A stretch of DNA of 64,000 bases from Caprimulgus europaeus (GCA_907165065.1 OU015523.1:44505702-44569701), one strand, 5' to 3'; positions 14,509-28,356 are shown, numbered from the stretch's first letter. Numbers and translations are program-made. Notes: a model not told the origin generated them from the letters alone.

Positions 14509-17500
14509 AAAAGTGACTGCATACTCTGCATCTGATTCATGCACATCACAGGTGATTTACTCAGGCAGCACCGAGGGGCTACATTTTCAAGTGCATGGCA
14601 CCTGCAGTCAAGATGAGGCTTTTCCCAAGGACCTCAAGCGTGTAACGCCCATGCTCTCAGCAGCGCAGGCTTTCACAGGAACTGAGCAGGAGGGGAGCCA
14701 GCTCCCTTGGCATTTTGCCTCGCAAAAGCCCAAGCCAGGGCTAGAGAAAATTCTCCTGTTTGCTGAAAGGCCTGGGATTGGTTCTGATGGATATGCCTAG
14801 AAGGGACCAGACGTCTTGAATCTCTAGCCATGTCTGTGCAAGCTGTGCTGGTTAGAAATTTTCATCCTTGTCTAAGCTGTGTTTGCTGGCAGCAGAGTGT
14901 GAAAGAGGTGTCTTCAACGCATCCATTGCTGGCCCTGTTACTGTCATGCTTCCTACCCCCTCTGCTGGTGTCACCATCTTTTGCCCGGAGACCAACATGT
15001 GTTGTCCTCCCTGTCTTGCCATCAGAAAAAGCCATTTAAATACTCTGAAGAGTGAATGAACTGCACAAGAGCTCACTGAAAAAGCAGTTATTCTTTTGCA
15101 ATTACATTAACAGAGCTTGGTAACAGAAAAAGAAAGATGAGGAAACCTATTCTCTGTCCCTACGTGCAAGGGCAAAACCAAAACCTTTCCATGATATGGG
15201 GTTTGTGCTCCTCAGGCTGTGACACTCCCAGACGATGTCACTTACAATAGGGAAGGAGGGCCTTAACTTTGCTGGTGGGCCTGGAGGGAAAGCCTTGTTT
15301 CAGGGAGTGTTGTGGCAGGCATCCGGGCTGGAGGAACACATGGTAAGGCTCTGGAGCTCACGACACTGTATTTAACAGCCTGCATTCTTTCCCATCTTTG
15401 CCTTTCATTTTAGCAGGAGATAATTTCTGTCCAAATGACATTGCTGAAGAGAGGCATAACAGATGAGGGAATGCTGTAGTGGTCTTGGCCTCCTGGGCTA
15501 AAATAAAGCACAAAAGGCTTAGAAACCAACAAACAAATGTGAAAGAGGAACCTCCCTTTTCCATTTCAAATAAGCGAACACCAGCAGTGCCATGAAAAAA
15601 CAGCAATTTGAGAGTCAGCAGGAGAGAAAGAGGAAACCCTTCCTGCCCATAGATCTGAGGGTGATATGGAAATAGGTCAGAGCTTATTGGTGTCCCTCCA
15701 TGGACACCCAGAGTGTACATTATCAAGCAGAAAGGCACTGCAAGGCTGAGGGGGGCTGGCATGATGATGGGGCTCTGGGAGAGCTTGCTGTGAGCTAGCA
15801 AGTGGGAACGGGGAGGGAGCATGCAGCAGCTCCTGGCTCTAAATCTGTTTTCAGGGGATGGAGACTATGCCTGCCTGTGTCAGGCACAAGCAGTGCAGCT
15901 CCCGGGAGGGGCAAACAGAGCAAAGCTTGCTGGAAGCGGGATTTTGAAGCAGCCAGGCTGCAATTTTAACAGTGCTTTCTGCTCAGCTAGGTCAGCCCAC
16001 CTCCATCACAGCCCTGCATGGCAACATTTATAAGCATGGCACGAGAAGGAGAAGGCCACTGAAATGGCTGCTGTGCTGCATAGCAGTGTTGGTACTCGGG
16101 GTGACAGGGCTGCACTGGAACTTATTCTCTCCCTGTGTGGTTGTGGTCACATCCCTGCCCTGCTGACTCGCCATGTGGCCATGGGCAAGCCCCATGGCTT
16201 CCTTGGGCCCCCCAACAGCTTCCCAGCTGAGCTGAGCATGCCCCCTGCCACAAGCAGATGTTGTGACTGAGTGGGTTATCATGATAAAAGTCTTCAGGCA
16301 GAAAGCCCTACTGCTGCCACTGGGCTTTGGGTCCCAAAGGCAAGGGATTTAAATCCCAAAGGGGAAGGCAGCTGCCTTCTCCAGGCCTGCGTTTATGGCT
16401 GACCATGGCAGTCACTGGACCTGTAAGGTGTTGGCTTAGCATCAAGTGCAGGGACCTGCTCCAGTTCAACACAAGCTTGTACAGTGCAGTATTTGTCACC
16501 ACAGAAGGTCAGGGAGGCCTTAAACTTGCAAATATTTTTTCCTCTTCAAAGCACATATTTACTTAACAATCGCCCCCTCCAGCACACTTTAAAAGGAATA
16601 CACAAAGGGAAAACACACTCTCCTGTTGTTTGCTCTGCCCAGATCCCCCTGGTTGTACGTCACATTGTCTGTCTGATCTAGACTGGCAGCACTTTCAGAC
16701 AGGACCAACATACACCCTATGCCTTGTAGTGTCTAATTTGCTCACTCTCCATGTGTGATGAACACAGGGACATCCCAGCTTTATGTTGAACTCTTCACTC
16801 TACAGGAGAGCTAGAAGTGATGGCAGAATTCACATGGCCACAAGAGATATGGGAAGGGCTATTCCCTATGTGACCATACCACCACTGTGAGTTTTTCCTT
16901 GTTTGGGTTTCATAAGGTACAAGAAAAGCACAAAAAGCAAAGCTGTGTGTAAATATGCCCAGACAAAAGCTGCCTTTTTTGCCCCCCAAAGGCTGTGGAG
17001 GTGGCAGGCAGGCAGTAGTTCCTCCAAACTTCTTTCCTCCCACATTTACAGACACCTTGAAGCTGACAGCTTGTCAGTGGCTGATGCAACACCTGATCTG
17101 ACTCTGTATGGTTTCTCTTCACCATCTGTATCATTCCCTCACAGATGATGGCCAGAAGGGCTGGATTTTCCTTTGCCAGCAGTTGGGTTCCTGGGCAAAG
17201 CAGACTCTCAGCTGTGCCTCTGTCCTTCAGATTGGGCACAGTGGCATCCCTGTCAGTCCCTTACTGGTGCATCCTTGTCTGTCTCAGCTGCATGCATCCA
17301 GGTCCTTGTCCTTATGTTCAAACCCACTTCCCTCAAGGAAGGCAAATGCTCCTCTTCTCTTGTGGCAATGTCAAAAGTGGGCACTCCACATCCAAGATGT
17401 CTTTTCAGAACTGCCAAATGGCTTGGTAAAATCTGACCAGCTCTGCTCACTAGTGTCTTGTCCTGATAACGCGAGAAGCTTTAATTTTGGCTGGTGTTAC

Positions 17501-18940
17501 CTGGGACCCATGGCCCCATTATTCATCTTAGCACAGTCCCGTTGCTTGGTAGTGACCAGGGTGGCTGCTCTCCTACCATCAGAGCATGCTACCCAGGCTC
17601 TGAAAGGGGCAATTCCCTATTTGGGAGCTGATCTCAATCACCCCCATTTTCTCCATCCACTAAAATCAGTAGCTGGATTTCATGGAGATCCCATGCCTGA
17701 TGCTTTTGTGGCTGGGTGTTGCCCGGCAGTGCTGTTCAAAGGAGCCAGGTGGGGGATGCCTGGGCTGAGAGCAAGGGGGCTGCAGTGATGCAGGTGGTGG
17801 GCAGGCCGGGCAGGGATGCCCGGGCAGAAGCTGCTCCCCTCTGCTGTGCCCCATCCAGGCTTCCACATCTCTCCTTTCTATGAGCCTCACATTCCAGTCT
17901 AGCTGGGCTGTTGTTGACCGCACACTTTGCTGTATTTTTTTTTTCTCTTGCCAGCACACAACAGCTTAGGCAAAACACTTGAACGTTTTGTCTTTAAGTA
18001 TTTACTTCCTCAGAAGCAGCGAGCCTGGCATCCAGTCAGATTCCCCAAATAATCCAGAATCTACTTAAGTAAACTGCCTGCAGGTGTTGCCCAGCTGCTT
18101 CATTGTGAAGAAGCCTTGAACTCTGCAACAGCACCCTAAAGCCAGGGAGGGATGTGCAAGATTTGCTTTTTTGCCTGCCCTTGCAGCCTGATGCTCTGCT
18201 TCTGCCCTGGAACGGGGACAGGGCTCTCTAGCCTTCCTCCTCCTCCTCCTCCGACTGCCTGCTGCTGCTGCTGCCTTTTTTCCACTTGCACTCTGAGACC
18301 ATCCCAAGCACTGCTGTCTCTACGATACTTTGCCATTGCCCCCCACTGCAGACAATGAGGAAGAGGAAAATGAAGCAACTCACAGTGATTCCCTCCAGAA
18401 GCTGCCCTAAGCAGAGGAAAGGAGCACAGGCACAGGGGCCCACCACAGACACCTGGGAAGTCCTGTCCTCTTCCAAACCAAAGGGCCTGAAAAAAATGGG
18501 GGTTTTGTTCCCTGAGCCAAAGCCAGACAACCAGACTTGACGTAGTTTAGCCCCAGGTCTGTGCTGTCTGTAACATAGTCTGGGATACAGCTGCACGGTG
18601 CTGTGGACCTGCACTTTCTTTAACCTACCTGGTTCGCTGTGCTGGTGCCAGGTCAGGCTCCATGCAGCTGTACCAGCCTGACCTCTTCCTGGGCTTCAGG
18701 TCACATAACCCAGCAGCATCCCACCAAGACAGGCAGTGCAAATTAAATTCAGGTTAAAGGAGAAGTGTAAGCTGCTGCAGATCTGCATTCAACTGCAGCT
18801 GAGCCGTAAACCTGCTCCTCTGATGTTCATGGTAGGGAGTCGTGCCAAGGGAATAGTTCTGAGGGTCAATCTCCAAATCCAGTGTTTAAAAAGAACTTTT
18901 CCATATGAAATTTTAGACGTGCCTGTTTGTGTGTGCATGC
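14509..18940. other. No gene recognised
   Basis: The frame 17108-17788 on the plus strand is long (226 codons) but has no recognisable motif and a chance-like Cys/Leu/Ser composition. No repeats are identified beyond the short trinucleotide runs. Confidence 0.5.
18232..18281 (+). repeat. Short trinucleotide runs (CCT)n then (CTG)n
   Basis: About five CCT units are followed after a short gap by about five CTG units. No gene can be assigned to the frame through it. Confidence 0.8.
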
Positions 18941-19835
18941 ATAGACTCACAGAATGGTCTAGGTTGGAAGGGACCTTTCAAGGTCATCTAGTCCACGCTC
19001 CCCTGCAGTGAGCAGGGCCATCTTCAACTCGATCGGGTTGCTCAGAGCCCCGTCCAGCCTGAGCTTGAGTGTTTTCAGGGATGGGGCTTCTACCACCTCT
19101 CTGGGCAACCTGGTCCAGTGTTTCACCACCCTCATCCTAAAAAATTTCATCCTTACATCTAGTCTAAATCTCCCCTCTTTTAGTTTAAAACCATTACCCC
19201 TTGTCCTGTCACTACAGGCCCTCCTAAAAAGTTTGTCCCCATCTTCTAGCTCGTCTTCAAGCATTGAAAGGCCGCAATAAGGTTTCCCCTGGAGCCTTCT
19301 CTTCTCCAGGCTGAACAACCTCAACTCTCTTAGCTTTTCTTATTAGGAGAGGTGCTCCAACATCTGATCATTTTTGTGGTCCTCCCCTGCACCAACTCCA
19401 GCAGTTCTATGCCTTTCTTGTGCTGAGGACCCCAGAGCTGAACACAGGGCTGCAGGTGGGGTCTCACCAGAGTGGAGAAGCAGAATCACCTTCCTTGACC
19501 CGCTGGCCATGCAGCTCAGGATAGGGTTGGCCTTCTGGGTTGCGAGGGCACATTGCCAGCTCATATCCAGCTTTTCATCTACCAGCAACCTCAAGTCCTT
19601 CTCCACGGGGCTGCTCCCAAGCCCTTCATCCCCCACTGTCTACTGATACCGGGGATCGCCCTGACCCAGGTGCAGGACCTTGCGCTTGGCCTTGTTGAAC
19701 CTCATGAAGTTCACACAAGCCCAACTCTTGAGCCTGTCCAGGTCCCTCTGCATGGCCATGGCATCCCATCCCCTAGGCTTGTCAACCACACCACTCACCA
19801 TGGTGTTGTCAGCAAACTTCCCGAGGGTGCATGCT
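18941..19835 (-). mobile_element. CR1 LINE, 5'-truncated, antisense to the plus strand
   Basis: The copy reads in reverse from the 3' tip ('cacagaatggtctaggttgg') through the 'cagcctgagcttgagtgttt' and 'ttctccaggctgaacaacct' blocks into the C-terminal RT coding region, and stops near 19835 ('gggtgcatgctatt'). It has ORF2-derived fragments with stops and frameshifts. It is moderately diverged. Confidence 0.9.
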
Positions 19836-22800
19836 ATTGAAATAATGGTCACCAGTTGTACTCCCACACTGCGTTGATAACACGTTGACACACGCAGTCA
19901 CACACATGCTGAGGGAGGGGCATTAGATTGAGCTGTCTGCAATAGATGTAAGTAACAGATTCGCTAATGACCCCAAATAAGGACCCAAAAGTTCCTTCTT
20001 CTGCTACTAATTGATCTAATGGATTTCATATTTGTAACCAGGCAGTGGTTTGTATTGTAAGTTTCTTTTTGTTTGCTGCTTTAGAAAAAAAATAAGAACT
20101 ATTAGAACGTAACACATACCATATTTGCAGATGTAATTGCCATGAAACGCCCCCCACCCCAAGCAATTGCCAGTGGTGGATTACTAACAGTTTGGAGCAG
20201 TTGCACCGTAATTTATGATGGCAAACTAGGGCAGAAATCCTCAGTCACTGTGCACACAAATACAATGATATATATGCATATTAATCTGCTTTAACAGCAA
20301 CATGATATTCTAGATCCTCAGTCAAATGCACAGTGCTGTCAGAAGGGAAAGCATGACTTGCTTTTATTCAAGTGGGGGGAAAATATTTGGGAGGAAAACC
20401 AAAGAAAATAGATTAGTGTCTGAGGTGGGAGCAGATCTGCCATCTCACTGTACGCATCCAGCTGCTGTGCAGTCCTCTCCCTCCTTGGAGGAGCATCCTT
20501 GCCTTCCTCTCTAACACTTCGCTGCATCTCTGTCTGTCCACCCACGCTCTCCCTGCACATTGCTGTCCCTATTATTCCTTGTTTCCTTCTCCCTTTGGTC
20601 CCACCCAAGTTTCAGTGACTCTGTGAATCTGCCATCCTTCCCACTTGAGCAAGAAAATTGAGTGAATCCTCCTCTCTTTTTTTCACCACAGTTGTTCTGG
20701 CCACTTCCAAAAAAAACCCCCAAAAAACCCAAACCAAAAAAACCCCCTCAAAAAACCCAAACCAAAAAAAACTGAAAGGATGTTCTACAGCTCTAAAACT
20801 GGCACTTTTCAGGAGTGCTGAATGGTCTTAATAAGTAAATAAAATACAGGCTAATATCAGAGAAATCAGAATGGCACCTTTAGTAGCTGTTCCTGTCTCT
20901 TGAGGAAAAAGATATAATTAGGTAGTTTGTTGGTGTTTTTTTAATTAAAAACCCAATTAATTTGGAACCACTCCAGTGTGCTGAGTAAACATGTGTCTAG
21001 GCAAACTTTAAAATACATTTTCTGTACCAGATAGAAGAAAATCTCAGAAGGCACCTCCCTGGTTTATTGGATAGGTGTGTGTTGGGACAGGTTTAAAAAC
21101 AGTTTAGTGTAGCTAATGGACCATGACCTTTTAGTATCAGTTAAATCCAGATTCTTTTTTTTTTTAAGAGGTATGCTATTGAAAGGCACTGGCAGCCAAG
21201 TTAGAGAAGTTTGCCATAGTATTTTCACAGAATCATTCCAAGGTATTCTGTTGCTCATGCCAAGCAATAAAACCTTTCTTTTTGTGTGCATTTCTGGACA
21301 CTGCTGTGCACTCAGCACAGGCAGATTACCTGTAGAAGATAATATTTTACAGAAAAAACTAGGTTTTAAGCAAGAAAGTTGTGCTTTTCCATATTAAGAT
21401 AATGAAACAAAAAAGAGGACAGAGTTACATGTGTTGTACATATAAAATGAGAGAACAGGCATGTACTCAAATATTGTTTTAATTATTTTTCACTTGTAGT
21501 TCTCCATATGTTTGCACTGCAGTCAGTGAACAATAGAAGAGCTCTCCTGTGGTTAATTTTACACCTGTAAAGTCTTCTGGATACAAACCAAGATTGCATG
21601 GCCAAGTGGATAAAGTATCTGGCTTATCTTGCCAATGAATTCATATGCTCCAGGGGGTTAGAGAAGATGGGGATAATATGAGGAATTCTATTATTTTCAG
21701 TCTTTAGCAGATTTTCATTACTTTTACCCTTTCTGTCTCCAACACCTGAGGAAAGAACCCCCCACAGCTTCAGGTCTTCAGTGCAACCACCAGAAAAAAA
21801 TCTCTGCAGTGTCTCTGCTCCACGCAGGCACTGGGGGAAGAATTCAGGGCTCCCTCCGTGGGTTCCCCCGTGCTTTACGGTCCATCTGCAGGAGCAATGC
21901 CCCAGCAGAGCCTGATCCCAGCACAGCCTGGCTGAGGCACTGGCCTCCCTGGCTCCACAGCGGCAGGGAAAGTCACACCTCGAGGACACTTCAGATTTGG
22001 GTTCAGCCTCACCTGTCCCTTTCATACTGCTTCTAACCTGCCAACTGTCATCGCTACAAAAGCGATCAAGACACACTAACATTTCTTCCCTACCAGCACA
22101 CTGCCTGAAGTCTCCTGGGTTTCCAGGCCAAGCCTCACACCAGGCTTCAGCGTGACCTTGGGCAAGGCACAGCGCCCATGCTTCAGCTCCCCGCTCCACA
22201 GCCGGGACAGCGACGCTGCCCAGTGCCTGCTTCGTACCCACTCTGGGTGAGAGCACTGCCAGGTGAGAACTGGCTTTTCTGTGAGTTCTCCACCTTCTAT
22301 AGCAGGCTCAGACCTCCGCTGCAGTCACTACACATCACCATAATCAAAATTAATAGAAGTAATTAGTGCTTCAGAATCATGCAGATTTAATATGCCTGGG
22401 AGTCTGACGCCAATATATCAATAGCATAGTTTACAGTACATCATTGGTATTCTTCAGGAGCCGTGACCTATATTCCGATATAAAGGATCTTCAAGGTTCC
22501 TTTGCAAATAAAAGTAAATGTTAATTAAAGCACTTTTCTTCAAAAGGCTTTCTTTAAAATGATCTACAATTCCAGTATTTGTTTTGTGGCAAGCACAGAT
22601 AGGAAGATTCACAGTCTCACGGGAAATGTCATATGAATGTATGAAGAAAAAAGGAAAAAACCTGTAAGGAGATTAATTCCCTTCTACAGCACATCAGAAT
22701 ATAGACTACAAGGAGGCTGAAGTGAGGAGGGTATCTATTACAGATGGTTGAAATGCTGTGTTTTTAACTGCAGAAAAGGTTTGGATCAATTTTTCTTTTT

Positions 22801-25800
22801 AGTGAAAGAGATGGCTAGGACATACTAAAATGAAATATAGTCTAACATTTGCATTGCTTTCAAGATAGAGGCTTGGAGGTATTTTATTTTCCCTTTCATA
22901 AAATTTTCTCTTAAAGAAAATTCCCTCACAGAGCTTGTTTGAGGTTGTATCTTTCTACACAGTCCTTTATAGTATATTTTCAGTTACATTCTCAATGCAC
23001 TTCAGAACATGAAATCACATACAAAATGCAATGCCTTTTGCAGACGTTAAAAAAAGTTCCTTTTTGCACAGAACAATTCTTTTTTTGTAGTTCGTGCAGT
23101 TAGAAGGCCTACTAAAGCTCAGCTAAAATATATGATCTCAGTGTAATATCCTAAGACATTCCGATCAACCAACAAATGTTCTTGGTTTTATTAAAAACAA
23201 AACAAAAACCAACCCCACAGAGCCCCCAGGGAGTCAGACTCCGCTATTGTTCTTCCATTTCTGATGCAAGTCAGGAGATACCAGACAATACAAATTACTG
23301 AGTCACCACTCGCAAAGCTGTCTTTGCTTAAACAACAGCTCTCCCAGCTAACCCTTCCAAGTTAGCAGAGAGCATACAACGGCAGAAAAGTGCTCAGTGC
23401 TCAGAAATCAAAGTGCTCTTATGCAGCAAGGTAGGCCGTGAAGCTGGGAAAGAGGGAAATCAGATGGACATCCCAGTGGGGAACCTGAGCTGAATCTGAT
23501 TTGGATGGGTTTGTTCTGCAAGAAAGCCAGGACAGAGAAGGGTGGCTCATGGCTACAGGGTGTAGGCAGAAAAGGGGGAGGGAAACAGAGGAGGCACTAG
23601 GGAAATAAAGGAAGGATCTACATTCTAGCATATAGGATACTTAACTCAATCCTAAAATGATAAGCAGGGCTTCACTAGTAAACTGGCACGTAGGACTGAG
23701 AAATTGATTCAGGACAAGGTGTACAGCAGCGCTCTGCTTCTTTCAGCACTTTTTCTTTAAATATCCTAGAAGTCACCAAACAGAAGACAGATTACACTTT
23801 CTAATGTAAGCCTCCTGAGGGGACACTGCTAAAAGGCTGTCAGCAGAAAGAAAAAAAGTGTTCAAAGTGTGCATGTAGGGTTAGGGACTCCACATTTCAA
23901 CTCATCTGCAGCTGGAGATGAGATGCATTTGCATTTGTTCCCCTGGCTGAAGACCTACTATTCATTACAAAAGCTATTTCAAAATACTTCTAGCTGAAAA
24001 TTTTTTATTCACACCTAACCCATACAAAATTAAAAATTTTATATAGCTACACTTCAAACAACCTTGCCTACCTCCAGTAAGATCTGCAGAGAGATTACTT
24101 TCAGTTTAAATTTGAGTTTGAGTCAGGCCTTCAAATAAAGGCCAGAATTTACTTAATTATTGTAGTGCTGATGGGCTCTCTGCTCAGAAAGCCTTTTGCA
24201 CAAAGTATTGTGTATAGAAACAAAAATAAAGTGACTCCTGGCCAGAAAGCTTACTTGTCATGGTTTCAGCATCCCTCTACTCTGGGAATGAGTGGCTTTT
24301 GTTAATGATCACTGTCATTTTCCTGACATTTAACTGAATGGACTTTCTTTGGAGAAATTAAGACAGGCATGGGAAACATCTCCATAATCCAAAACACTGA
24401 AGATGATGTTTCTGCATTTACAAAGCAGTCAGGATTCCCTGGTTGCTATTGTGACCATATTCTTAGATCCTGGTGACAGAGGGGAAGTGGGGGCTTTGGC
24501 TCTTATTCCCTTGGCAAAGTTTAGTGGCAGCCTAAGGCACTGCTGCTTCCCTTGGTCTTTCTGCCTTCACAGGAGAGAGAACATCATCTGGGAGGCATCT
24601 CAGCCATTGCCATTCAGAGTCCAGGGTACTTGTGCAAGCTCAGGTTCCTGTGCAGTGCAAGCTTCCACGCCCAGCAGTGAACTGGAGTGGGTGACTTACA
24701 GACATGGTCACCCTGAGGGTAGTGACCCCCAGGAGGAGGATGGAATAGCTAAATTTGCAAAGCTTGTCTGAGCACCCACAACACCCATTTCCTACATTTG
24801 TTCCTTGTGATCATTTAATGAGTTATTTTATTTTAATTAAGCTTTTATTTGCTAACCTAGATCCTGATCCTTCAACCATGTTTCCCGATGTTCATCTTTC
24901 CTACCTTGAACAGTCATAAAGAGGATGGAAGTTACACACTCAGATCCTGTTTGCAGAATTGGGCCGTAGTCTTGATTATTAGTTGAATAAATTCAAAGCT
25001 AAGGAAAAGCTTGGATAGGTTTGCTTCCAGACTAAGCAAGACAAGGTTTTGCCCACAATTAGTGAGAAAAAGCTTTCTTAGGACAACTGCATATTTAAAA
25101 AGAAATTGAGAAAAGCCACAAAAATACAAAAGGTCTCAATGCTTGGGGTGTTTTAAGAACATGCAGTCTTTGCTGGCTTGTCACGGGAAAGGTATCTATT
25201 ACTGTCACTACAATTATAAGAGGGAAAAAGAAATTACATTCCAGATCTCCCTGTAAAAACATCTCACTGGCTACATGGAGGAAAGAAACAGAGACAAGTT
25301 CTTTAATCTCTGCTTCCAATGAACACTGAAAGTGGAGCTCTATAGAACTACATCCTTAAAAATAAGGGACAAAATATGCTCAACTAGCACCTCCATGAGA
25401 TCACACAGCAGAAAAATAATCCTCACTTATCCAAATACACGGAATAATGGAAAGAATGTTTTATGGAAAACTATCTTACTGGAATTTAAGAAGAGTTCTG
25501 TAATGTGTGGAACACAAATATGTTTTAATAGGTTGCTGCTTTAAATGACTGAATTTATTTCAAAGAAAGTCATGACCATAAAGTAGAAAACTAACTCTTC
25601 CTCCAGAGCAGTGGCAAAAGGGGAACAGAGAATAGTAGCACTGAAAAAGTACCTTTGATCTCTTAGACGAAGTGGCAGAATGTCATTAGGGGTTTTTTGT
25701 TGTTGTTGTTTTGTGGTTTCTGGGGTTTTTTGCCTTTTAAATTTTTTTTTTAAAGCCATTTTGTATTTTTCTCACTTTTCTCAGTTTGGAGTCAATAAAT

Positions 25801-26488
25801 TATCTGTTAAAACATTTAAACAATCACATCAACAATGAATTAGTATTAGTTTCTCAGTGTTTTCATCCTTCTCTGACAATTGGAGGGAAAAAAAGAAAAA
25901 GTATCTTTGTACTTCATGTCCCAAGTACCTGACTGCTCTGTTCATTCCTAGAGCCATTACAAGTGTAGTAGTATGCAACAGTTTAGAACTTAAAATACTG
26001 ACACTCCCCCAGTGTCAACTTAAATAGCTTTCCCTTTCCTTCTGAAATTTCCTGCCCGTGTAACTCGCAAGGGAAAGGCATTACCTTGTGGATCAGAAAA
26101 CTAAGCCAACCCCTTTCAGCATATTTGTTGCTACAACTGACTGAAGACTGATGCTCTGGGCAATAAGAACCAAAGTAAGATGCAATACAAAAACTGATCC
26201 CCAAATGCAGCTTGCTAGACCCACTCACTGCTGGAGAGTAAACCACCTCTTTGCCTCTGTTGTTACCATTTTTCAAACAGCAACAAAATGCAGATACTTC
26301 ATGGTTCTGAAGAAACCAGTCTAAGCAGATGTTTTCCCACCTTTTTCAACTTGTAGGTAACAGACCTCAGAAAGCAAACTGACCCTTAATGCAGCAGGCA
26401 TGCCTGTCTCATCAGCCTTCATGGTTCACATAAGTGAGGCAAAACATGGACTGGGCAACAGAAGCAAACAAGATAAATAATGTAATCA
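19836..26488. other. No gene recognised
   Basis: Mostly AT-rich unique sequence. The block 22340-22560 contains several homeodomain-type AATTA cores and unusually little low-complexity sequence, and could be a conserved element. The 210-codon minus frame at 22256-21624 is in a locally GC-rich patch and lacks coding features. Confidence 0.5.
20707..20772 (+). repeat. A/C-rich low-complexity tract
   Basis: Imperfect repeats of runs of A and C (AAAAAACCC, CCAAACC types). Similar tracts occur at 29666-29730, 37425-37470 and 39080-39120. Confidence 0.8.
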
Positions 26489-27045
26489 TACAGAATCACA
26501 GAATGTCAGGGATTGGAAGGGACCTCGAAAGATCATCCAGTCCAATCCCCCTGCCGGAGCAGGAACACCTAGATGAGTTCACACAGGAAGGCATCCAGGT
26601 GGGTTTTGAATGTCTCCAGAGAAAGAGACTCCACAACCTCCCTGGGCAGCCTGTTCCAGTGCTCTGTCACCCTCACAGTAAAGAAGTTTCTTCTGAAGTT
26701 TAAGTGGAACCTCCTGTGTTCCAGCTTACACCCATTGCCCCTTGTCCTACCATTGGATATCACTGAGAAGAGCCTGGCTCCATCCTCCTGACATTTGCCC
26801 TTTACATATTTATAAACCCTAATGAGGTCACCCCTCAGTCTCCTCTTCTGCAAGCTAAAGAGGCCCAGCTCCCTCAGCCTTTCCTCATAAGGGAGATGCT
26901 CCACTCCCTTAATCATTTTGGTGGCTCTTCGCTGGACTTTCTCAAGCAGCTCCCTGTCCTTCTTGAACTGTGGGGCCCAGAACTGGACACAATATCCCAG
27001 ATGTGGCCTCACCAGGGCAGAGTAGAGGGGGAGGAGAACCAAGCA
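26489..27045 (-). mobile_element. CR1 LINE 3' fragment, antisense
   Basis: The 3' tip reads 'cagaatcacagaatgtcagg' and the copy extends through 'agcctgttccagtgctctgt' and 'ctcagcctttcctcataagg' to about 27045. The minus-strand frame 27111-26569 is still open for 180 codons across the ORF2 C-terminus ([22 protein letters not shown] CR1 motif). That makes this one of the better preserved short copies. Confidence 0.92.
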
Positions 27046-27908
27046 GATAGAAAGCTCTGTTGGCAACAAAGGGCCTTCTCCAGATGATGCTATTCTGGGT
27101 CCTTTCACCAAAACCTCAAACAGCCTTCAGAGTAAAAACCTTAGAGAGCAACTTGAATGAGCTAACTGCAGACACTCAGGCTTTGTCTAGATGCAGTTTA
27201 AAAGGTGTGACATTAGCAAGCATTAACTGGTATAAGAATAATATACATCAAACAAGCCATGTTTGCAGCAACTTGAGCTTTAACTCCTTTAGCTGGAACT
27301 AACTAGACACATGGTCTGCCTTCTGCAGACTAGAAGGCACTAGTCAGTAAATATTGGGCATCTGATTCTGTATTAGCCTGTGCAGTACCTAAACTAAGCA
27401 ATTTAGAGCATTCAATAGAAAAGACATGCACAGCATCCTATTAGCAGTATAGCTTTTCATCTTTGGTTAGCAACCTCTACTCCCAAACAGAAAACCTTGC
27501 AAAATTTCATATCTGGTTAGGTCCTTTCCTTTTCTCAAGTCTTTTTAGTACTTGCTGTATAGGCTTTCACTGCCACATCACTCTGGTCTTCCCAAAGCTA
27601 GAACATCAGTTGGACAGGTGAAACTGAAACAAAGTACTTCAGTATACAGCCACCCCCCCCATCTGAAAATCCCTCAATTTGGGCTGGTTTGTTACTCTCT
27701 GTCATGCAAGCACAACCTTTCCTACATCAAACTAGGAATGCAATATTTTTAAACATCTTCTGACCTACAATATTGTTATACCACCTTTTGAAACCTGACA
27801 TTACCCTCGGAAATATCTCCTTCTGGACAACCTGTGGTCCCTTCACACAGTTTTGGGAATTTCCCAAGCCTCATGCACTTGCCTACCTGCTGGTGGCTCT
27901 GGAGTTCT

Positions 27909-27940
27909 CTTCCTTGATGTGCAAATGCACATCAAGGAAG
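27909..27940. repeat. Perfect 15-bp palindrome with 2-nt centre
   Basis: CTTCCTTGATGTGCA, a central AA, then its exact reverse complement. The centre TGCAAATGCA resembles an octamer/POU half-site arrangement. It is outside any recognised repeat. Confidence 0.9.
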
Positions 27941-28340
27941 CAGATGCCACCCTTGGTAAATTTATGCTAGCAGATTAAATGCCAAAGAATCTGATAAGGC
28001 TGTGAGAAAAGAGGATGTTGATCCTGGTGTTCCATCACCCCTGCATTTTTTTTTGCTCACACAAAACTGTATATGAACAGTTGCCTCATATTCAAGATTT
28101 ACAGATGATTTTAAAAGTAACTAAAACAAAAATGTCTCCCTGAACCAACAAATCCAAACTCAAATTAGATTGTTTTTAAATGGAAAAACAACTTAAAAGG
28201 AGAAAGCTCAGCTAAAAGTGAAACTTCAATTGTTCAGTGAGAGCACCAAAATAAAATTCTCAGAACTGTATCATTCTGTCGGATATTTAGTATTCTTTCA
28301 GTAAGGGTGGTTTTCTGTTTCTCAGAAAAACTTTTATCCC

Positions 28341-28356
28341 CCAGTAGGTGGTGCTA
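28341..28356 (+). promoter_or_regulatory. CTCF-like motif
   Basis: CCAGTAGGTGGTGCTA fits the CTCF core (CCASYAGRKGGC then GCTA) with one C-to-T difference. It lies about 4.6 kb beyond the end of the BEN gene. Assessed by eye only. Confidence 0.4.

Noticed and set aside
13627..14544. 305-codon minus-strand frame
   Set aside because: It is the antisense strand of a sense CR1 copy with no independent coding evidence.
17108..17788. 226-codon plus-strand open frame
   Set aside because: No domain, no coding composition and no splice partners. The overlapping frames in the same interval are similarly open, suggesting chance in a stop-poor stretch.
21624..22256. 210-codon minus-strand open frame
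   Set aside because: It lies in a locally GC-rich patch with a Cys/Trp/Gly-rich chance composition and no recognisable motif.
26569..27111. 180-codon minus-strand frame as a host gene
   Set aside because: It is the C-terminal part of CR1 ORF2 followed by the CR1 3' region, not a host gene.
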